Shown here: positions 35,581-43,877 of the stretch, in pieces
Numbering within the stretch: the first letter of the stretch is position 1
Layout: each line of letters starts with the position of its first letter
DNA from: WJMD01 sp964596015
GTDB taxonomy: Bacteria; Joyebacterota; Joyebacteria; Joyebacterales; Joyebacteraceae
Assembly (NCBI GenBank): GCA_964596015.1
Contig: CAZQSB010000004.1
Location: 1-64,000, forward strand
Direction: 5' to 3'
DNA length: 64,000 nucleotides
The notes under the pieces: generated by a model
What the model saw: the letters and a program-made list of their open reading frames with translations, nothing else
The model's database searches: none
Told to the model about the DNA's origin: nothing
Position numbers and translations under genes: made by a program

Positions 35581-36531
35581 ATGGCGAAGCTCTTCTTCTC
35601 GGTCGACGTGCACGGCGCGAACAGCGTGTGGCGCAAGTGGCTCAAGGTGCCCGACCTCTACGACGTCGACGCCCTCCTTCTGTGCGGCGACCTCACGGGC
35701 AAGTCGCTCGTGCCGATCATCGACCAGGGCAACGGAACCTGGAACGCGTTCTACTTCGGCCGGAACTGGAATCTCCAGGAGGGCTCGGAGGTCGATGAGA
35801 TGGAGCAGCGCATCCAGGACGCCGGCGCCTACACGCTCCGGTGCGACAAGGCGCGCGTCGAGGAGCTCTCCAACGATCCGACCGAGGTCGAGTCCCTCAT
35901 GATGTCGATGATCAAGGACAGGATCGCCATGTGGATGGAGTCGCTCATCGACTCGGTCGACCTGGCGAAGGTCGACGTGCTCGTCATGCCCGGGAACGAC
36001 GACGACTGGGAGATCGACGAGGTCATCAAGTCGTTCACCGACCGGGGCATCCGCTGGCCGCTCGAGGGCGCGATTGAGGTGCTCGGCGCCCCGACCATCA
36101 GCCTGGACTACGTCAATCCGACGCCCTGGGACACGCCGCGCGAGGACAGCGAGAAGGGCCTCACGAAGCGCATCGAGAAGCTCGTCGGAGAGCTCGATGA
36201 CCCCTCAGGGGCCATCTTCAACCTCCACGCGCCGCCTCACGGCACGATGCTCGACCTCGCGCCGGAGCTCGACGCCAACAAGAAGCCGGTCACGGTGGCG
36301 GGGCAGGTCAACTTCGTTCACGTGGGGAGTGTCGCCGTGAGGAAGGCCATCGAGAAGTACCAGCCGATGATCGGTCTCCACGGGCACATCCACGAGTCGT
36401 ACGGTCACGACAAGCTGGGGGAGACGCCGGTCGTGAACCCGGGCTCGGAGTACGGCGAAGGCATCCTGCGCGGGTATCTCATCGAGATCGAGGACGGCCG
36501 CATCGGCAATCACTGGAAGGTCGAGGGGTAG
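35581..36531 (+). CDS. Cytoplasmic metallophosphoesterase
   Basis: 316 residues, GAAAGGAAC upstream of the ATG, no signal peptide. Metal-ligand blocks in order: FFSVDVHG, LLLCGDL, MPGNDDDWE (the usual GNH reads GND), FNLHAPPHG and LHGHIHES. The C-terminus has NPGSEYGEGILRGYLIEIE. An insertion of about 90 residues with charged helices separates the second and third blocks. Its stop codon is followed at once by the ATG of a nucleotidyltransferase-fold gene, so the two are probably translated together. The natural substrate is unknown; cyclic nucleotides or nucleic-acid ends are possible. Confidence 0.75.
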   Translation: MAKLFFSVDVHGANSVWRKWLKVPDLYDVDALLLCGDLTGKSLVPIIDQGNGTWNAFYFGRNWNLQEGSEVDEMEQRIQDAGAYTLRCDKARVEELSNDPTEVESLMMSMIKDRIAMWMESLIDSVDLAKVDVLVMPGNDDDWEIDEVIKSFTDRGIRWPLEGAIEVLGAPTISLDYVNPTPWDTPREDSEKGLTKRIEKLVGELDDPSGAIFNLHAPPHGTMLDLAPELDANKKPVTVAGQVNFVHVGSVAVRKAIEKYQPMIGLHGHIHESYGHDKLGETPVVNPGSEYGEGILRGYLIEIEDGRIGNHWKVEG

Positions 36532-37362
36532 ATGACTCCCGAAGGCTCACATCCGATCCCGTTCATCCCCGAGGGCGCGAGGCTCACCCCGGAGGTTCTC
36601 GAGGAGCAGGAGAGACGTCTCACCGAGATCCTCGACGAGCTCGTGGCGAAGGCCGACGAGCGCGGTGCGACCATCCGTGTCCTCGGCGCGCTGGCGTTCC
36701 GCATCAAGTGCCCCGACTACAAGTGGATGGAGTACGAGAACGAGCGCGTCCTCACAGACATCGACTTCGTCGCCGCCATGAAGGAGATCGACCGGGTCCA
36801 GGACACGTTCTTCGACCTGGGGTGGGAGGAGAACCAGAACGTCCTCCGGTTGTTCGGAGACAAGCGCAGGATCTTCTACCACCCGACCGAGCCGGTGCAC
36901 ACCGACGTCTTCATCGACAAGCTCAGGTTCTGCCACGAGATCGACTTCCGCGGACGACTCGAGCTCGACAAGCCGACCATCACGCTGGCCGACCTGATGC
37001 TGGAGAAGCTCCAGATCGTCGAGATCAACCGCAAGGACCTCATCGACGTCATGATGCTGCTCCGGCAGCACACCGTCTCCGAGACCGAGGGCGACAACTC
37101 GGCCGTCGACGGCGCCTACATCGCCCGGCTCCTGGGCGGCGACTGGGGATTCTGGCGGACCGCGACGATGAACATCGGAAAGGCCGACCGCCTTGCGGAG
37201 GAGTACCTCGGCGTCGAGGAGGCCGCGCCCGTCCGAAACCGGCTGGCGGTCCTCGCGCGTCTCATCGACGACCAGCCCAAGAGCATGGCGTGGAAGCTCC
37301 GCTCGAAGGTAGGCGATCGGGTCAAGTGGTACCGGGAAGTGGAGGAAGTGGAGCGGGACTGA
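36532..37362 (+). CDS. Nucleotidyltransferase-fold protein (AbiEii-like)
   Basis: 276 residues; begins directly after the metallophosphoesterase stop. The core has IRVLGALAFRIKCPDY, then VLTDIDFVAAMKEID (possible Asp-x-Asp metal site), HTDVFIDKLRFCHEIDF and LADLMLEKLQIVEINRKDLIDVMMLL. The latter is the conserved Lys/Asp segment of AbiEii/MNT-type nucleotidyltransferases. Relatives act as toxins or RNA-modifying enzymes, but some are simple housekeeping proteins. There is no companion antitoxin of the AbiEi type. The pairing with a phosphoesterase is the main clue to function. Confidence 0.65.
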   Translation: MTPEGSHPIPFIPEGARLTPEVLEEQERRLTEILDELVAKADERGATIRVLGALAFRIKCPDYKWMEYENERVLTDIDFVAAMKEIDRVQDTFFDLGWEENQNVLRLFGDKRRIFYHPTEPVHTDVFIDKLRFCHEIDFRGRLELDKPTITLADLMLEKLQIVEINRKDLIDVMMLLRQHTVSETEGDNSAVDGAYIARLLGGDWGFWRTATMNIGKADRLAEEYLGVEEAAPVRNRLAVLARLIDDQPKSMAWKLRSKVGDRVKWYREVEEVERD

Positions 37363-37470
37363 CCCCGCCGCAAGGACGCCCGGACGGACCGGAGCGCTGT
37401 CCACCGAGGACACCCGGCCGCGTTCGTTCCTCTCCTTCGTACATGCAGTCACATCTACCAGGAGGTTCTG

Positions 37471-39009
37471 ATGAACACGAAACCAGCGGAGCGCGAAGAG
37501 CGCTCCGAGCGCACCAATTTCGAGTATTCGCTCATCGACGTGCTGGCTCTCGAACCCGAGCAGTTCCCCGAGCGAAGCGCGCCCACCCTCGAGCGCGTGC
37601 TCGAGGTCATAGGCATCGTCGTCGAGGACGAGACGAGCCGCGAGCACCTCGCGGGCGAGGCCAGAGCGGCCGTCTCCGGAGCGGCCGGGCCTCGCGATCC
37701 TCTGAGCGTGTCCGATTCCGTACGCCTGGCGGCCCTGCTGGGCGAGCGGCTCGACGCAGACGGTTCGGCCAGGGCGGCGCAGCTTCTCTTCGAGTCCGAG
37801 CTCTCCACGGGCGAGGTCATCGACCTCCACAAGCAGTACAAGATCCCCGTGTCGCATCTCGAGGACGACCTGCTGCCGGTCAGGGGAGACGGCGCGTGGA
37901 TCCACGACTCCTGGGGGCGCTCCTACATCGACCTCGACAGCAACTACAGCGCGACCAACCTCGGGAACTCCAACCCCGAGCTCGCGGTCGGTCTCATGAA
38001 CCAGGCCAGCCTCCTGGTGTCCCAGAAGGAGGACCGCATCCAGGTCGCCCGGGCGCGCTTCCTCAAGGAGGTCCACGGGATGCTTCCCGAGGGGTTGGAC
38101 CGCTTCTACTGGCAGAACTCGGGCGGCGAGGCGGTCGACAAGACGCTGAAGGTCGCGAAGGCGTACACGGGACACACCGGCGTCATCGCCTTCGAGGGAG
38201 GCTTCCACGGTCGCACCCACGGCGCCGTCGCCGTGACGTACAACGAAGCGTACCGGAAGCCGTTCGGCCTCGACGACGAAGAGTGGGTCCACTTCGCGAC
38301 GTTCAACGACCTCGAGAGCGTGAAGAAGCTGCTCTCTGAGGGCAAGGCGAAGACCGTCATCCTCGAACTGGTTCAGGGCGAGGAGGGCGGCATGCGGCCT
38401 GCGACGAAGGAGTTCGCGCAGGGCCTTCGGAAGCTCTGCGACGAACACGGCGCCGTCATGATCGCCGACGAGGTGCAGACGGGCTTCGGTCGCGTGGCGG
38501 AGAAGCCCGGACAGTGGTTCGCGAGCCACCGTTACGATGTCGTGCCCGACATCATGGCTATCGGCAAGTCGTTCGGCGGGGGATACCCCGTGACGGCGGT
38601 CGTGACGCACGCCGCCATCTCCGATGCGATGGTGGGCGGGTACGACGGCTCGACCTTCGGCGGCAATCCGATGGCCATGACCGCAGCCCTCATCGCGACG
38701 CGTCAGATGAAGCGTCTCGATGTCACCCGGAGAACGGTCGAGCGTTCGAAGCAGTTCGCCGAAGGGCTCGCAAAGGTCGATTCCCCGGCGCTGAAGGGGT
38801 TCCGGACCATCGGACTCATGGTCGCCGTCGACCTGGACTCCGTCGACCGCGTGGAGGACGTGCAGCGCCGGATGAAGGCGCACCACGCGCACACCTCGCT
38901 CTCCACGGGAAGCACGATGCGCTGGATGCCTCCGCTCGTCATCACGCCCGAGGAGGTGGAGATGGTCCTCGAGGCCTTCCGGACGGCCCTCGGGGAGTCG
39001 GGAGCGTAG
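37471..39009 (+). CDS. Class III pyridoxal-phosphate aminotransferase with N-terminal extension
   Basis: 512 residues; AGGAGGTTCTG precedes the ATG. Residues about 130-505 form a class III aminotransferase: YWQNSGGEAVDKTLKVA, GGFHGRTHGAVAVT, EGGMRPATKEF, IADEVQTGFGR (PLP Asp) and AIGKSFGGGYPV (Schiff-base Lys). The first 120 residues are a charged helical extension not usual in GABA, ornithine or acetylornithine aminotransferases, which are about 400-460 long. The reaction moves an omega or alpha amino group, but the substrate is not readable. It follows an amino-acid permease, suggesting a role in amino-acid use. Confidence 0.82.
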   Translation: MNTKPAEREERSERTNFEYSLIDVLALEPEQFPERSAPTLERVLEVIGIVVEDETSREHLAGEARAAVSGAAGPRDPLSVSDSVRLAALLGERLDADGSARAAQLLFESELSTGEVIDLHKQYKIPVSHLEDDLLPVRGDGAWIHDSWGRSYIDLDSNYSATNLGNSNPELAVGLMNQASLLVSQKEDRIQVARARFLKEVHGMLPEGLDRFYWQNSGGEAVDKTLKVAKAYTGHTGVIAFEGGFHGRTHGAVAVTYNEAYRKPFGLDDEEWVHFATFNDLESVKKLLSEGKAKTVILELVQGEEGGMRPATKEFAQGLRKLCDEHGAVMIADEVQTGFGRVAEKPGQWFASHRYDVVPDIMAIGKSFGGGYPVTAVVTHAAISDAMVGGYDGSTFGGNPMAMTAALIATRQMKRLDVTRRTVERSKQFAEGLAKVDSPALKGFRTIGLMVAVDLDSVDRVEDVQRRMKAHHAHTSLSTGSTMRWMPPLVITPEEVEMVLEAFRTALGESGA

Positions 39010-39153
39010 CCCTCGCCGAACCGTCTCGCGAGCCGGAGCAGCCGCCGGCCGCGTCGTGGGGCACGCTCGTCGAACCGCGAGGTGAGGCGTCGCGGCTCAA
39101 GTGCGTCGCCGGACGGAGCTGCGGCGCTGTCACGACCCACGGGGCCTTTCTTC

Positions 39154-39183
39154 TTGACACCCCTTCGGGACGGAGACTAGCCT
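39154..39183 (+). promoter_or_regulatory. Promoter of the dapL-folB-folK-panBC operon
   Basis: TTGACA (39154-39159, perfect), 18 bases, TAGCCT (39178-39183, weak). The leader before the ATG at 39276 can form two hairpins: GGCCCGCG/CGCGGGCC (39196-39203 with 39214-39221) and CGTTCG/CGAACG (39233-39238 with 39246-39251), the second holding AGGGAGG in its loop. Confidence 0.45.
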
Positions 39184-39275
39184 TCGGGCTGAAGCGGCCC
39201 GCGATGGCCTCACCGCGGGCCACGGTGGTCTGCGTTCGAGGGAGGCGAACGTGGCCTTCTGCGGGGGAAAAGCGC

Positions 39276-40448
39276 ATGACGAAGGTGAAGACGTTCCGGC
39301 GCGCGAAGCGTCTCGACCGCGTCCCGCCCTATCTCTTCGTCGAGATGGACCGGGCGAAGCGCAGGCTCGCTGACCAGGGCGTCGACCTCGTGGACCTCGG
39401 CATCGGTGACCCGGACTGCCCGACGTTCCCGGAGATCGTCGAGGCCCTGCGCTCGGCCTGCACCGACCCCGAGACGCATACCTACCCCTCGCAGCGCGGC
39501 GAGCTGGCGCTCAGGCGGGCCGCGGCCGAGTGGTTCGAGGGGCGCTACGGCGTCGCGCTCGACCCTGACCGCGAGGTTCTTGCGCTCATCGGCACGAAGG
39601 AGGGGCTGGGACACCTTCCGCTGGCCGTCCTCGACCCGGGCGACACCTGCCTCGTGCCGGACCCGGCGTACCCCGTGTACCAGTCGGCCGCCATCCTCGC
39701 GGGGGCCGAGGTCGTTCACATGCCGCTCGACCCCGAGCTCGGCTTCCGTCCCGACCTCGACTGCCAGCCCCGGCGTGTCCTCGACGAGGCGAAGCTCGTC
39801 ACCGTCAACTATCCGAACAACCCGACCGGAGCGGCCGCCGACCCCGAGTTCTTCCAGCTGCTGGTCAACCGCGCCGAGGAGCATGGCTTCGTCGCCGTCA
39901 ACGACGGCGCGTACTCCGAAATCGTCTTCGACACGCCGCGGATCTCGCTTCTCCAGGCCGACGGCGGGAGAGAGACAGGCATCGAGTTCCACTCGTTCTC
40001 GAAGACGTTCAACATGACCGGCTGGCGCATCGGGTTCGCCGTCGGGAACCCCGACGTGCTCGACGCTCTGGCCACCGTCAAGAACAACGTCGATTCCGGC
40101 GCCTTCACCGCCATCCAGCGGGCCGCCATGGTTGCGCTGTCGCTTCCACAGGAGCGGATCGACGAGCAGGTCGAGCTCTATCGCCGCCGCCGCGATGTCC
40201 TCGTCGACGGGCTGTGGGAGGCGGGATGGCAGGTCAGGAGACCTCACGCGAGCTTCTACGTATGGGCGCACGTGCCCACGGATGAGGACTCGGCGACCTT
40301 CGCGGCCAGGCTCCTCAACGAGGCGCACGTCGTCGCGACGCCGGGCTCCGGCTTCGGTCCCTCCGGCGAGGGGTACGTCCGCATGGCGCTCACGACCACC
40401 GAGGAGCGTCTGGCGGAGGCCGTTGCGAGGATTCGTCGAATCCTGTAG
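39276..40448 (+). CDS. dapL: LL-diaminopimelate aminotransferase-like class I aminotransferase
   Basis: 390 residues from the ATG at 39276, preceded by GGGGGAAAAG. Fold-type I motifs fit DapL closely: VPPYLFVEMDRAKRR at the N-terminus, VDLGIGDPDCPTFPEI, IGTKEGLGHLP, PDPAYPVYQSAAI, VNYPNNPTGAAA, NDGAYSEI and FHSFSKTFNMTGWRIGF with the PLP Lys. DapL makes LL-diaminopimelate from tetrahydrodipicolinate in one step, giving lysine and peptidoglycan precursors. Related aspartate or alanine aminotransferases share most motifs, so the substrate is likely rather than proven. First gene of a biosynthetic operon. Confidence 0.78.
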   Translation: MTKVKTFRRAKRLDRVPPYLFVEMDRAKRRLADQGVDLVDLGIGDPDCPTFPEIVEALRSACTDPETHTYPSQRGELALRRAAAEWFEGRYGVALDPDREVLALIGTKEGLGHLPLAVLDPGDTCLVPDPAYPVYQSAAILAGAEVVHMPLDPELGFRPDLDCQPRRVLDEAKLVTVNYPNNPTGAAADPEFFQLLVNRAEEHGFVAVNDGAYSEIVFDTPRISLLQADGGRETGIEFHSFSKTFNMTGWRIGFAVGNPDVLDALATVKNNVDSGAFTAIQRAAMVALSLPQERIDEQVELYRRRRDVLVDGLWEAGWQVRRPHASFYVWAHVPTDEDSATFAARLLNEAHVVATPGSGFGPSGEGYVRMALTTTEERLAEAVARIRRIL

Positions 40449-40470
40449 GGTTTCCCGGGAGGTGAGACAC

Positions 40471-40833
40471 ATGGCCGAGTATCGCATTGCGCTCGAGAAC
40501 ATCCGACTCTACGGGTACCACGGCGCGACCCCGTCCGAGCGCGAACTCGGGCAGCGATTCGAGGTGGATGTCGAGATCACGGCCGACCTGTCGGAAGCCG
40601 TGGCCGAGGACTCCATGAAGAAGACCGTCAACTACGAGAAGGTCTACCGGCTGGTCGAAAGCGAGGTCGTCGAGGAGAAGTACCATCTGCTGGAGACCAT
40701 GGCCGACAAGATCGCGCGCGACGTCCTCAAGACGTTCGACGCTACGAAGGTGCTGGTGCGCATCCGCAAGCCCAACGTGCCGATCGCGGGCGCGATCGAC
40801 CACGTACAGGTCGAGGTGACGCACACCCGGTGA
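40471..40833 (+). CDS. folB: Dihydroneopterin aldolase
   Basis: 120 residues, the usual FolB length, with GGGAGGTGAGACAC before the ATG. It cleaves dihydroneopterin to hydroxymethyl-dihydropterin in folate synthesis. Conserved blocks: IRLYGYHGATPSERELGQRF, TVNYEKVYRLVESEV, HLLETMADKIARDVL (catalytic Lys) and RIRKPNVPIAGAIDHVQVEV. It lies 22 bases after dapL and just before folK, the next enzyme in the pathway. Its stop codon lies inside the first unit of a tandem repeat. Confidence 0.93.
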   Translation: MAEYRIALENIRLYGYHGATPSERELGQRFEVDVEITADLSEAVAEDSMKKTVNYEKVYRLVESEVVEEKYHLLETMADKIARDVLKTFDATKVLVRIRKPNVPIAGAIDHVQVEVTHTR

Positions 40834-40915
40834 CGCCGGGATGAACGGGCTCGGTGACGCCGAGATGAATGAGCTCGGTGACGCCGGGATGAACGGGCTC
40901 GGTGACGCCGGGATA
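40832..40915. repeat. 24-bp tandem repeat between folB and folK, about 3.5 copies
   Basis: Units of 24 bases each begin TGACGCCGGGATGAA (the second reads TGACGCCGAGATGAAT) at about 40832, 40856, 40880 and 40904. The first contains the folB stop codon; three carry in-frame ATG codons for folK. In that frame they encode MNGLGDAG-type octapeptides. Confidence 0.85.
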
Positions 40916-40993
40916 AGCGTGCCCCGGCGGCTGCGCGGCCGCCGGTCGCCACGGCAGCGCAGAGGTGACGGAGCCCCAAGGGGAGGTGTTTCT

Positions 40994-41509
40994 CTGGCCC
41001 GCGCGTGGATCGGATTGGGATCGAATCTCGGAGACCGCCTCGGAGCGTTCCGGCGCGCGCTGGCGTTCCTGGACGAGCTTCCTGAAACGCGCCTGGCCGC
41101 GGTCTCGTCGCTGTATGACACCGAGCCGTTCGAGGTCGACGAACAGCCTCGCTATCTGAACGCCGTGGCCGAGATCGAGACCGAGCTCGAGCCCACGAAG
41201 CTCCTACGCGAGCTCCTCGCGATCGAGGACCGGTGCGGACGCATCCGGCGCGAGCCCAAGGGCACGAGGACGCTCGATCTGGACCTTCTCATGTACGACG
41301 ACGTCGAGCTCGACACCGACGAGCTTCGGCTCCCGCATCCGCGGCTCATCGAGAGGGCCTTCGTTCTGGTCCCGCTGGCCGAGCTGGCCGGCCACATGAC
41401 CGTGCCCGGAACGGAGCTGAGCGTGCGGGACCATCTGGACCGCCTGGGCGACGTGGCGTCCGAGATCCGTCGCATCGGCGCCGCGCCGCGCGTCGGCGAA
41501 CCGGCCTAG
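40994..41509 (+). CDS. folK: 2-amino-4-hydroxy-6-hydroxymethyldihydropteridine diphosphokinase
   Basis: The enzyme pyrophosphorylates hydroxymethyl-dihydropterin in folate synthesis. Conserved blocks: AWIGLGSNLGDR, SSLYDTEPFEV, YLNAVAEIETEL, EPKGTRTLDLDLLMYDD and LPHPRLIERAFVLVPLAEL. Homology begins at residue 3 if translation starts at the CTG at 40994, which has GGGGAGG seven bases upstream, giving 171 residues. Conventional ATG starts at 40841, 40865 or 40889 lie inside the tandem repeat and would add 35-51 residues without homology. I prefer the CTG on position, but it is uncertain. Confidence 0.85.
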   Translation: MARAWIGLGSNLGDRLGAFRRALAFLDELPETRLAAVSSLYDTEPFEVDEQPRYLNAVAEIETELEPTKLLRELLAIEDRCGRIRREPKGTRTLDLDLLMYDDVELDTDELRLPHPRLIERAFVLVPLAELAGHMTVPGTELSVRDHLDRLGDVASEIRRIGAAPRVGEPA

Positions 41510-41522
41510 ACCAGGAGAGAGC

Positions 41523-42167
41523 GTGCCGGCGAAGAACTACGTGGCCATCGAGGGCGTCATCGGGGTGGGAAAGACCACACTCTCCAGGCTTCTGGCGGAG
41601 AAGTGGAAGGCGCACCTCAAGCTCGAGGTCGTCGAGGAGAACCCTTTCCTCGCGCAGTTCTACGCTGACATGCGCGGCTACGCGTTCCAGACCCAGCTCT
41701 TCTTCCTTCTCTCGAGACACCGCCAGCAGCTGGAACTCAAGCAGTCCGACATGTTCATGGAGCGCGTCGTCGCCGACTACCTCTTCGCGAAGGACCGCAT
41801 CTTCGCGAACATCACGCTCGACGACAACGAGCTGGCCCTCTACAAACGGCTGGCCGACCTGCTCGAGCGCGACGTCCCGAAGCCGGACGTCGTGGTGTAC
41901 CTCCAGGCCTCCGACGATGTCCTGATGGAGCGCATCCGGCGCCGCGGCAGGGACTTCGAGCGCGACATGTCGCGCGATTACATCGAAACGCTGAACGAGG
42001 CCTACAACTACTTCTTCTTCCACTACACGGACACGCCCCTGATCGTCGTCAACACGAACGACATCGACTTCGTGAAGAGCTCCGCCGACTTCGAGGAGCT
42101 GGCGAAGGAGATCGAGGAGCACGACACGGGCACCGCGTACTACGTCCCGATCGGCACGAGATCCTGA
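41523..42167 (+). CDS. Deoxynucleoside kinase
   Basis: 214 residues starting at GTG after CCAGGAGAGAGC. It phosphorylates deoxynucleosides for dNTP salvage. P-loop IEGVIGVGKTTLS, then EENPFLAQFYADMRGYAFQ, a MERVVADYLFAKDRIFA block (substrate Glu-Arg region) and IRRRGRDFERDMSRDYIETLNEAYNYFF (LID region). The family covers dAdo, dGuo and dCyd kinases; the specificity cannot be fixed. A kinase of this family between folK and panB is a common arrangement in several phyla. Confidence 0.88.
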   Translation: MPAKNYVAIEGVIGVGKTTLSRLLAEKWKAHLKLEVVEENPFLAQFYADMRGYAFQTQLFFLLSRHRQQLELKQSDMFMERVVADYLFAKDRIFANITLDDNELALYKRLADLLERDVPKPDVVVYLQASDDVLMERIRRRGRDFERDMSRDYIETLNEAYNYFFFHYTDTPLIVVNTNDIDFVKSSADFEELAKEIEEHDTGTAYYVPIGTRS

Positions 42168-42181
42168 GGAACAGAGGCGTC

Positions 42182-42991
42182 ATGGATCGGAAGAAGCGGA
42201 CCGCGCCCGGCATCGCGGCCATGAAGCAGTCCGGCCGGAAGGTGGCGGTGCTGACGGCCTACGACGCCGTCACCGCGCGCCTCGTCGACGAGGCGGGGGT
42301 CGACGCCATCCTGGTGGGGGACTCCGCGGCCATGGTGCTCCTCGGCTACGAGAGCACGCTCCCGGTCACGCTCGAGGAGATGCTGATGCTCACCGCCGCC
42401 GTCGCGAGGGCTAAGCCCGCGGCGCTGGTGGTGGGCGACCTGCCCTTCATGTCGTATCAGGCGTCCGTCGCAGACGCCGTCCGGAGCGCCGGACGGATGG
42501 TCAAGGAAGCCGGGGCGGGCGCCGTCAAGCTCGAGGGCGGCCGGAAGGTGGCGGAGAAGGTCCGCGCCATCCTCGAGGCCGGCATTCCCGTCATGGGCCA
42601 CATCGGGCTCACGCCGCAGTCGATCAACGAGTTCGGCGGGTACCGCGTGCAGGGGAAGACCAGCGACGCGCGCGACCGGCTGATCGAGGACGCGAGGGCG
42701 CTCGACGAGGCCGGGTGCTTCTCGATCGTCCTCGAGGCGATGCCGAGCGCCGCGGGCCGCGCCATCACCGAGGCGGTCAATGTGCCGACCATCGGCATCG
42801 GAGCGGGGCCTTTCTGCGACGGCCAGGTGCTCGTCGTGAACGACATCATCGCCTACACGGACGATGGGCCGAAGCCGCGGTTCGCGCGGGTCTACGGGGA
42901 CGCAAAGAGCGTCGTCAGAGAGGCCGCGCGCAGGTTCGTCGAAGACGTGCGCTCAGGCGCCTATCCCTCCGACGGGGAGACCTACGACTGA
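42182..42991 (+). CDS. panB: 3-methyl-2-oxobutanoate hydroxymethyltransferase
   Basis: 269 residues; AGAGGCGTC precedes the ATG. It makes ketopantoate, the first step of pantothenate and CoA synthesis. Family blocks: VLTAYDAVTARLVDEAG, VGDSAAMVLLGYESTLPVT, GDLPFMSYQ, AGAGAVKLEGG, GHIGLTPQS, VLEAMPSAAGRAIT and IGIGAGPFCDGQVLV. The usual length is about 265-280. The stop is one base from the panC start, so the two are coupled. Confidence 0.95.
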   Translation: MDRKKRTAPGIAAMKQSGRKVAVLTAYDAVTARLVDEAGVDAILVGDSAAMVLLGYESTLPVTLEEMLMLTAAVARAKPAALVVGDLPFMSYQASVADAVRSAGRMVKEAGAGAVKLEGGRKVAEKVRAILEAGIPVMGHIGLTPQSINEFGGYRVQGKTSDARDRLIEDARALDEAGCFSIVLEAMPSAAGRAITEAVNVPTIGIGAGPFCDGQVLVVNDIIAYTDDGPKPRFARVYGDAKSVVREAARRFVEDVRSGAYPSDGETYD

Positions 42992-42992
42992 C

Positions 42993-43850
42993 ATGCGGGT
43001 CGTCCACGACATCACCGCCATGGAGCGCCTCGCGCGCGAGCTCCGCGCGAAGGGAACCCTCGCGCTCGTCCCGACGATGGGCGCGCTCCACGAGGGGCAC
43101 CTGTCTCTCGTTCGACTGGCGGCGGAGAAGGCCGACGCCGTCGTCGTGAGCGTGTTCGTCAACCCGACGCAGTTCGGCCCGAACGAAGACTACGAGCGCT
43201 ATCCGCGCGACGTCGAGCGCGACGCCGCGCTGGCGGACGAGGCGGGCGCCGACGTCGTGTTCGCCCCGTCGGTCGAAGCGATGTACCCGCCGGGATTCTC
43301 CACGATCGTGCACGTCCGCGACCTGACGGACCGTCTCTGTGGCTCGTACCGTCCCGGGCATTTCGACGGCGTCACCACCGTCGTGGCGAAGCTCCTCGGC
43401 ATCGTCCGTCCGGACCTCGCGGTCTTCGGCCAGAAGGACGGCCAGCAGGCCTCGGTCATGGAACGAATGGTCGAGGACCTGCATCTCCGCGTCGAGATCG
43501 TCCGGGCCCCCACGGTCCGCGAGAGCGACGGCGTGGCGCTGAGCTCGAGGAACAGGTATCTGTCCGAGGACGAGCGCGCTCGCGCGCGGGTGCTCCCGGG
43601 CGCCCTCAGGGTGGCGAGAGAGCAGTACGAGCGCGGCGAGCGACGCCCGGAGGCGCTTCTCTCGGAGGTCCGCCGGCGCATCGAGGAGGAGCCCGACGTT
43701 CGTGTGCAGTACGTCGAGGCGGTCGATTCGAGGACGCTCGAGCCCGTCGAGAAGCTCGCCGACGGCGTCATGGTCGCCGCGGCGGTCTTCGTGGGCGACA
43801 CGCGGCTCATCGACAACGTCATTCTCGGCGAGGCGGTCGACATCGGCTGA
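42993..43850 (+). CDS. panC: Pantoate--beta-alanine ligase
   Basis: 285 residues from the ATG at 42993, one base past the panB stop. It joins pantoate and beta-alanine with ATP. Motifs: PTMGALHEGHLSLVR (HxGH nucleotide binding), VVVSVFVNPTQFGPNEDY, YRPGHFDGVTTVVAKLL, AVFGQKDGQQASVM and ESDGVALSSRNRYLS (KMSKS-like). The QKDGQQ segment replaces the more common EKDxQQ. Upstream in-frame codons exist but lie inside panB and lack a ribosome site. Confidence 0.95.
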   Translation: MRVVHDITAMERLARELRAKGTLALVPTMGALHEGHLSLVRLAAEKADAVVVSVFVNPTQFGPNEDYERYPRDVERDAALADEAGADVVFAPSVEAMYPPGFSTIVHVRDLTDRLCGSYRPGHFDGVTTVVAKLLGIVRPDLAVFGQKDGQQASVMERMVEDLHLRVEIVRAPTVRESDGVALSSRNRYLSEDERARARVLPGALRVAREQYERGERRPEALLSEVRRRIEEEPDVRVQYVEAVDSRTLEPVEKLADGVMVAAAVFVGDTRLIDNVILGEAVDIG

Positions 43851-43877
43851 GCATGCGGACGGGGAGAGGCTGACGGC

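Noticed and set aside
36532..37362. AbiE-type toxin-antitoxin system
   Set aside because: There is no AbiEi-like antitoxin gene next to it and the partner is a metallophosphoesterase, so the fold alone does not justify the call.
38514..39275. Long upstream extension of the dapL frame
   Set aside because: It lies inside the class III aminotransferase gene in another frame; homology and the ribosome site start at 39276.
40832..40915. CRISPR-like repeat array
   Set aside because: Units are directly adjacent without variable spacers; it is a simple tandem repeat.
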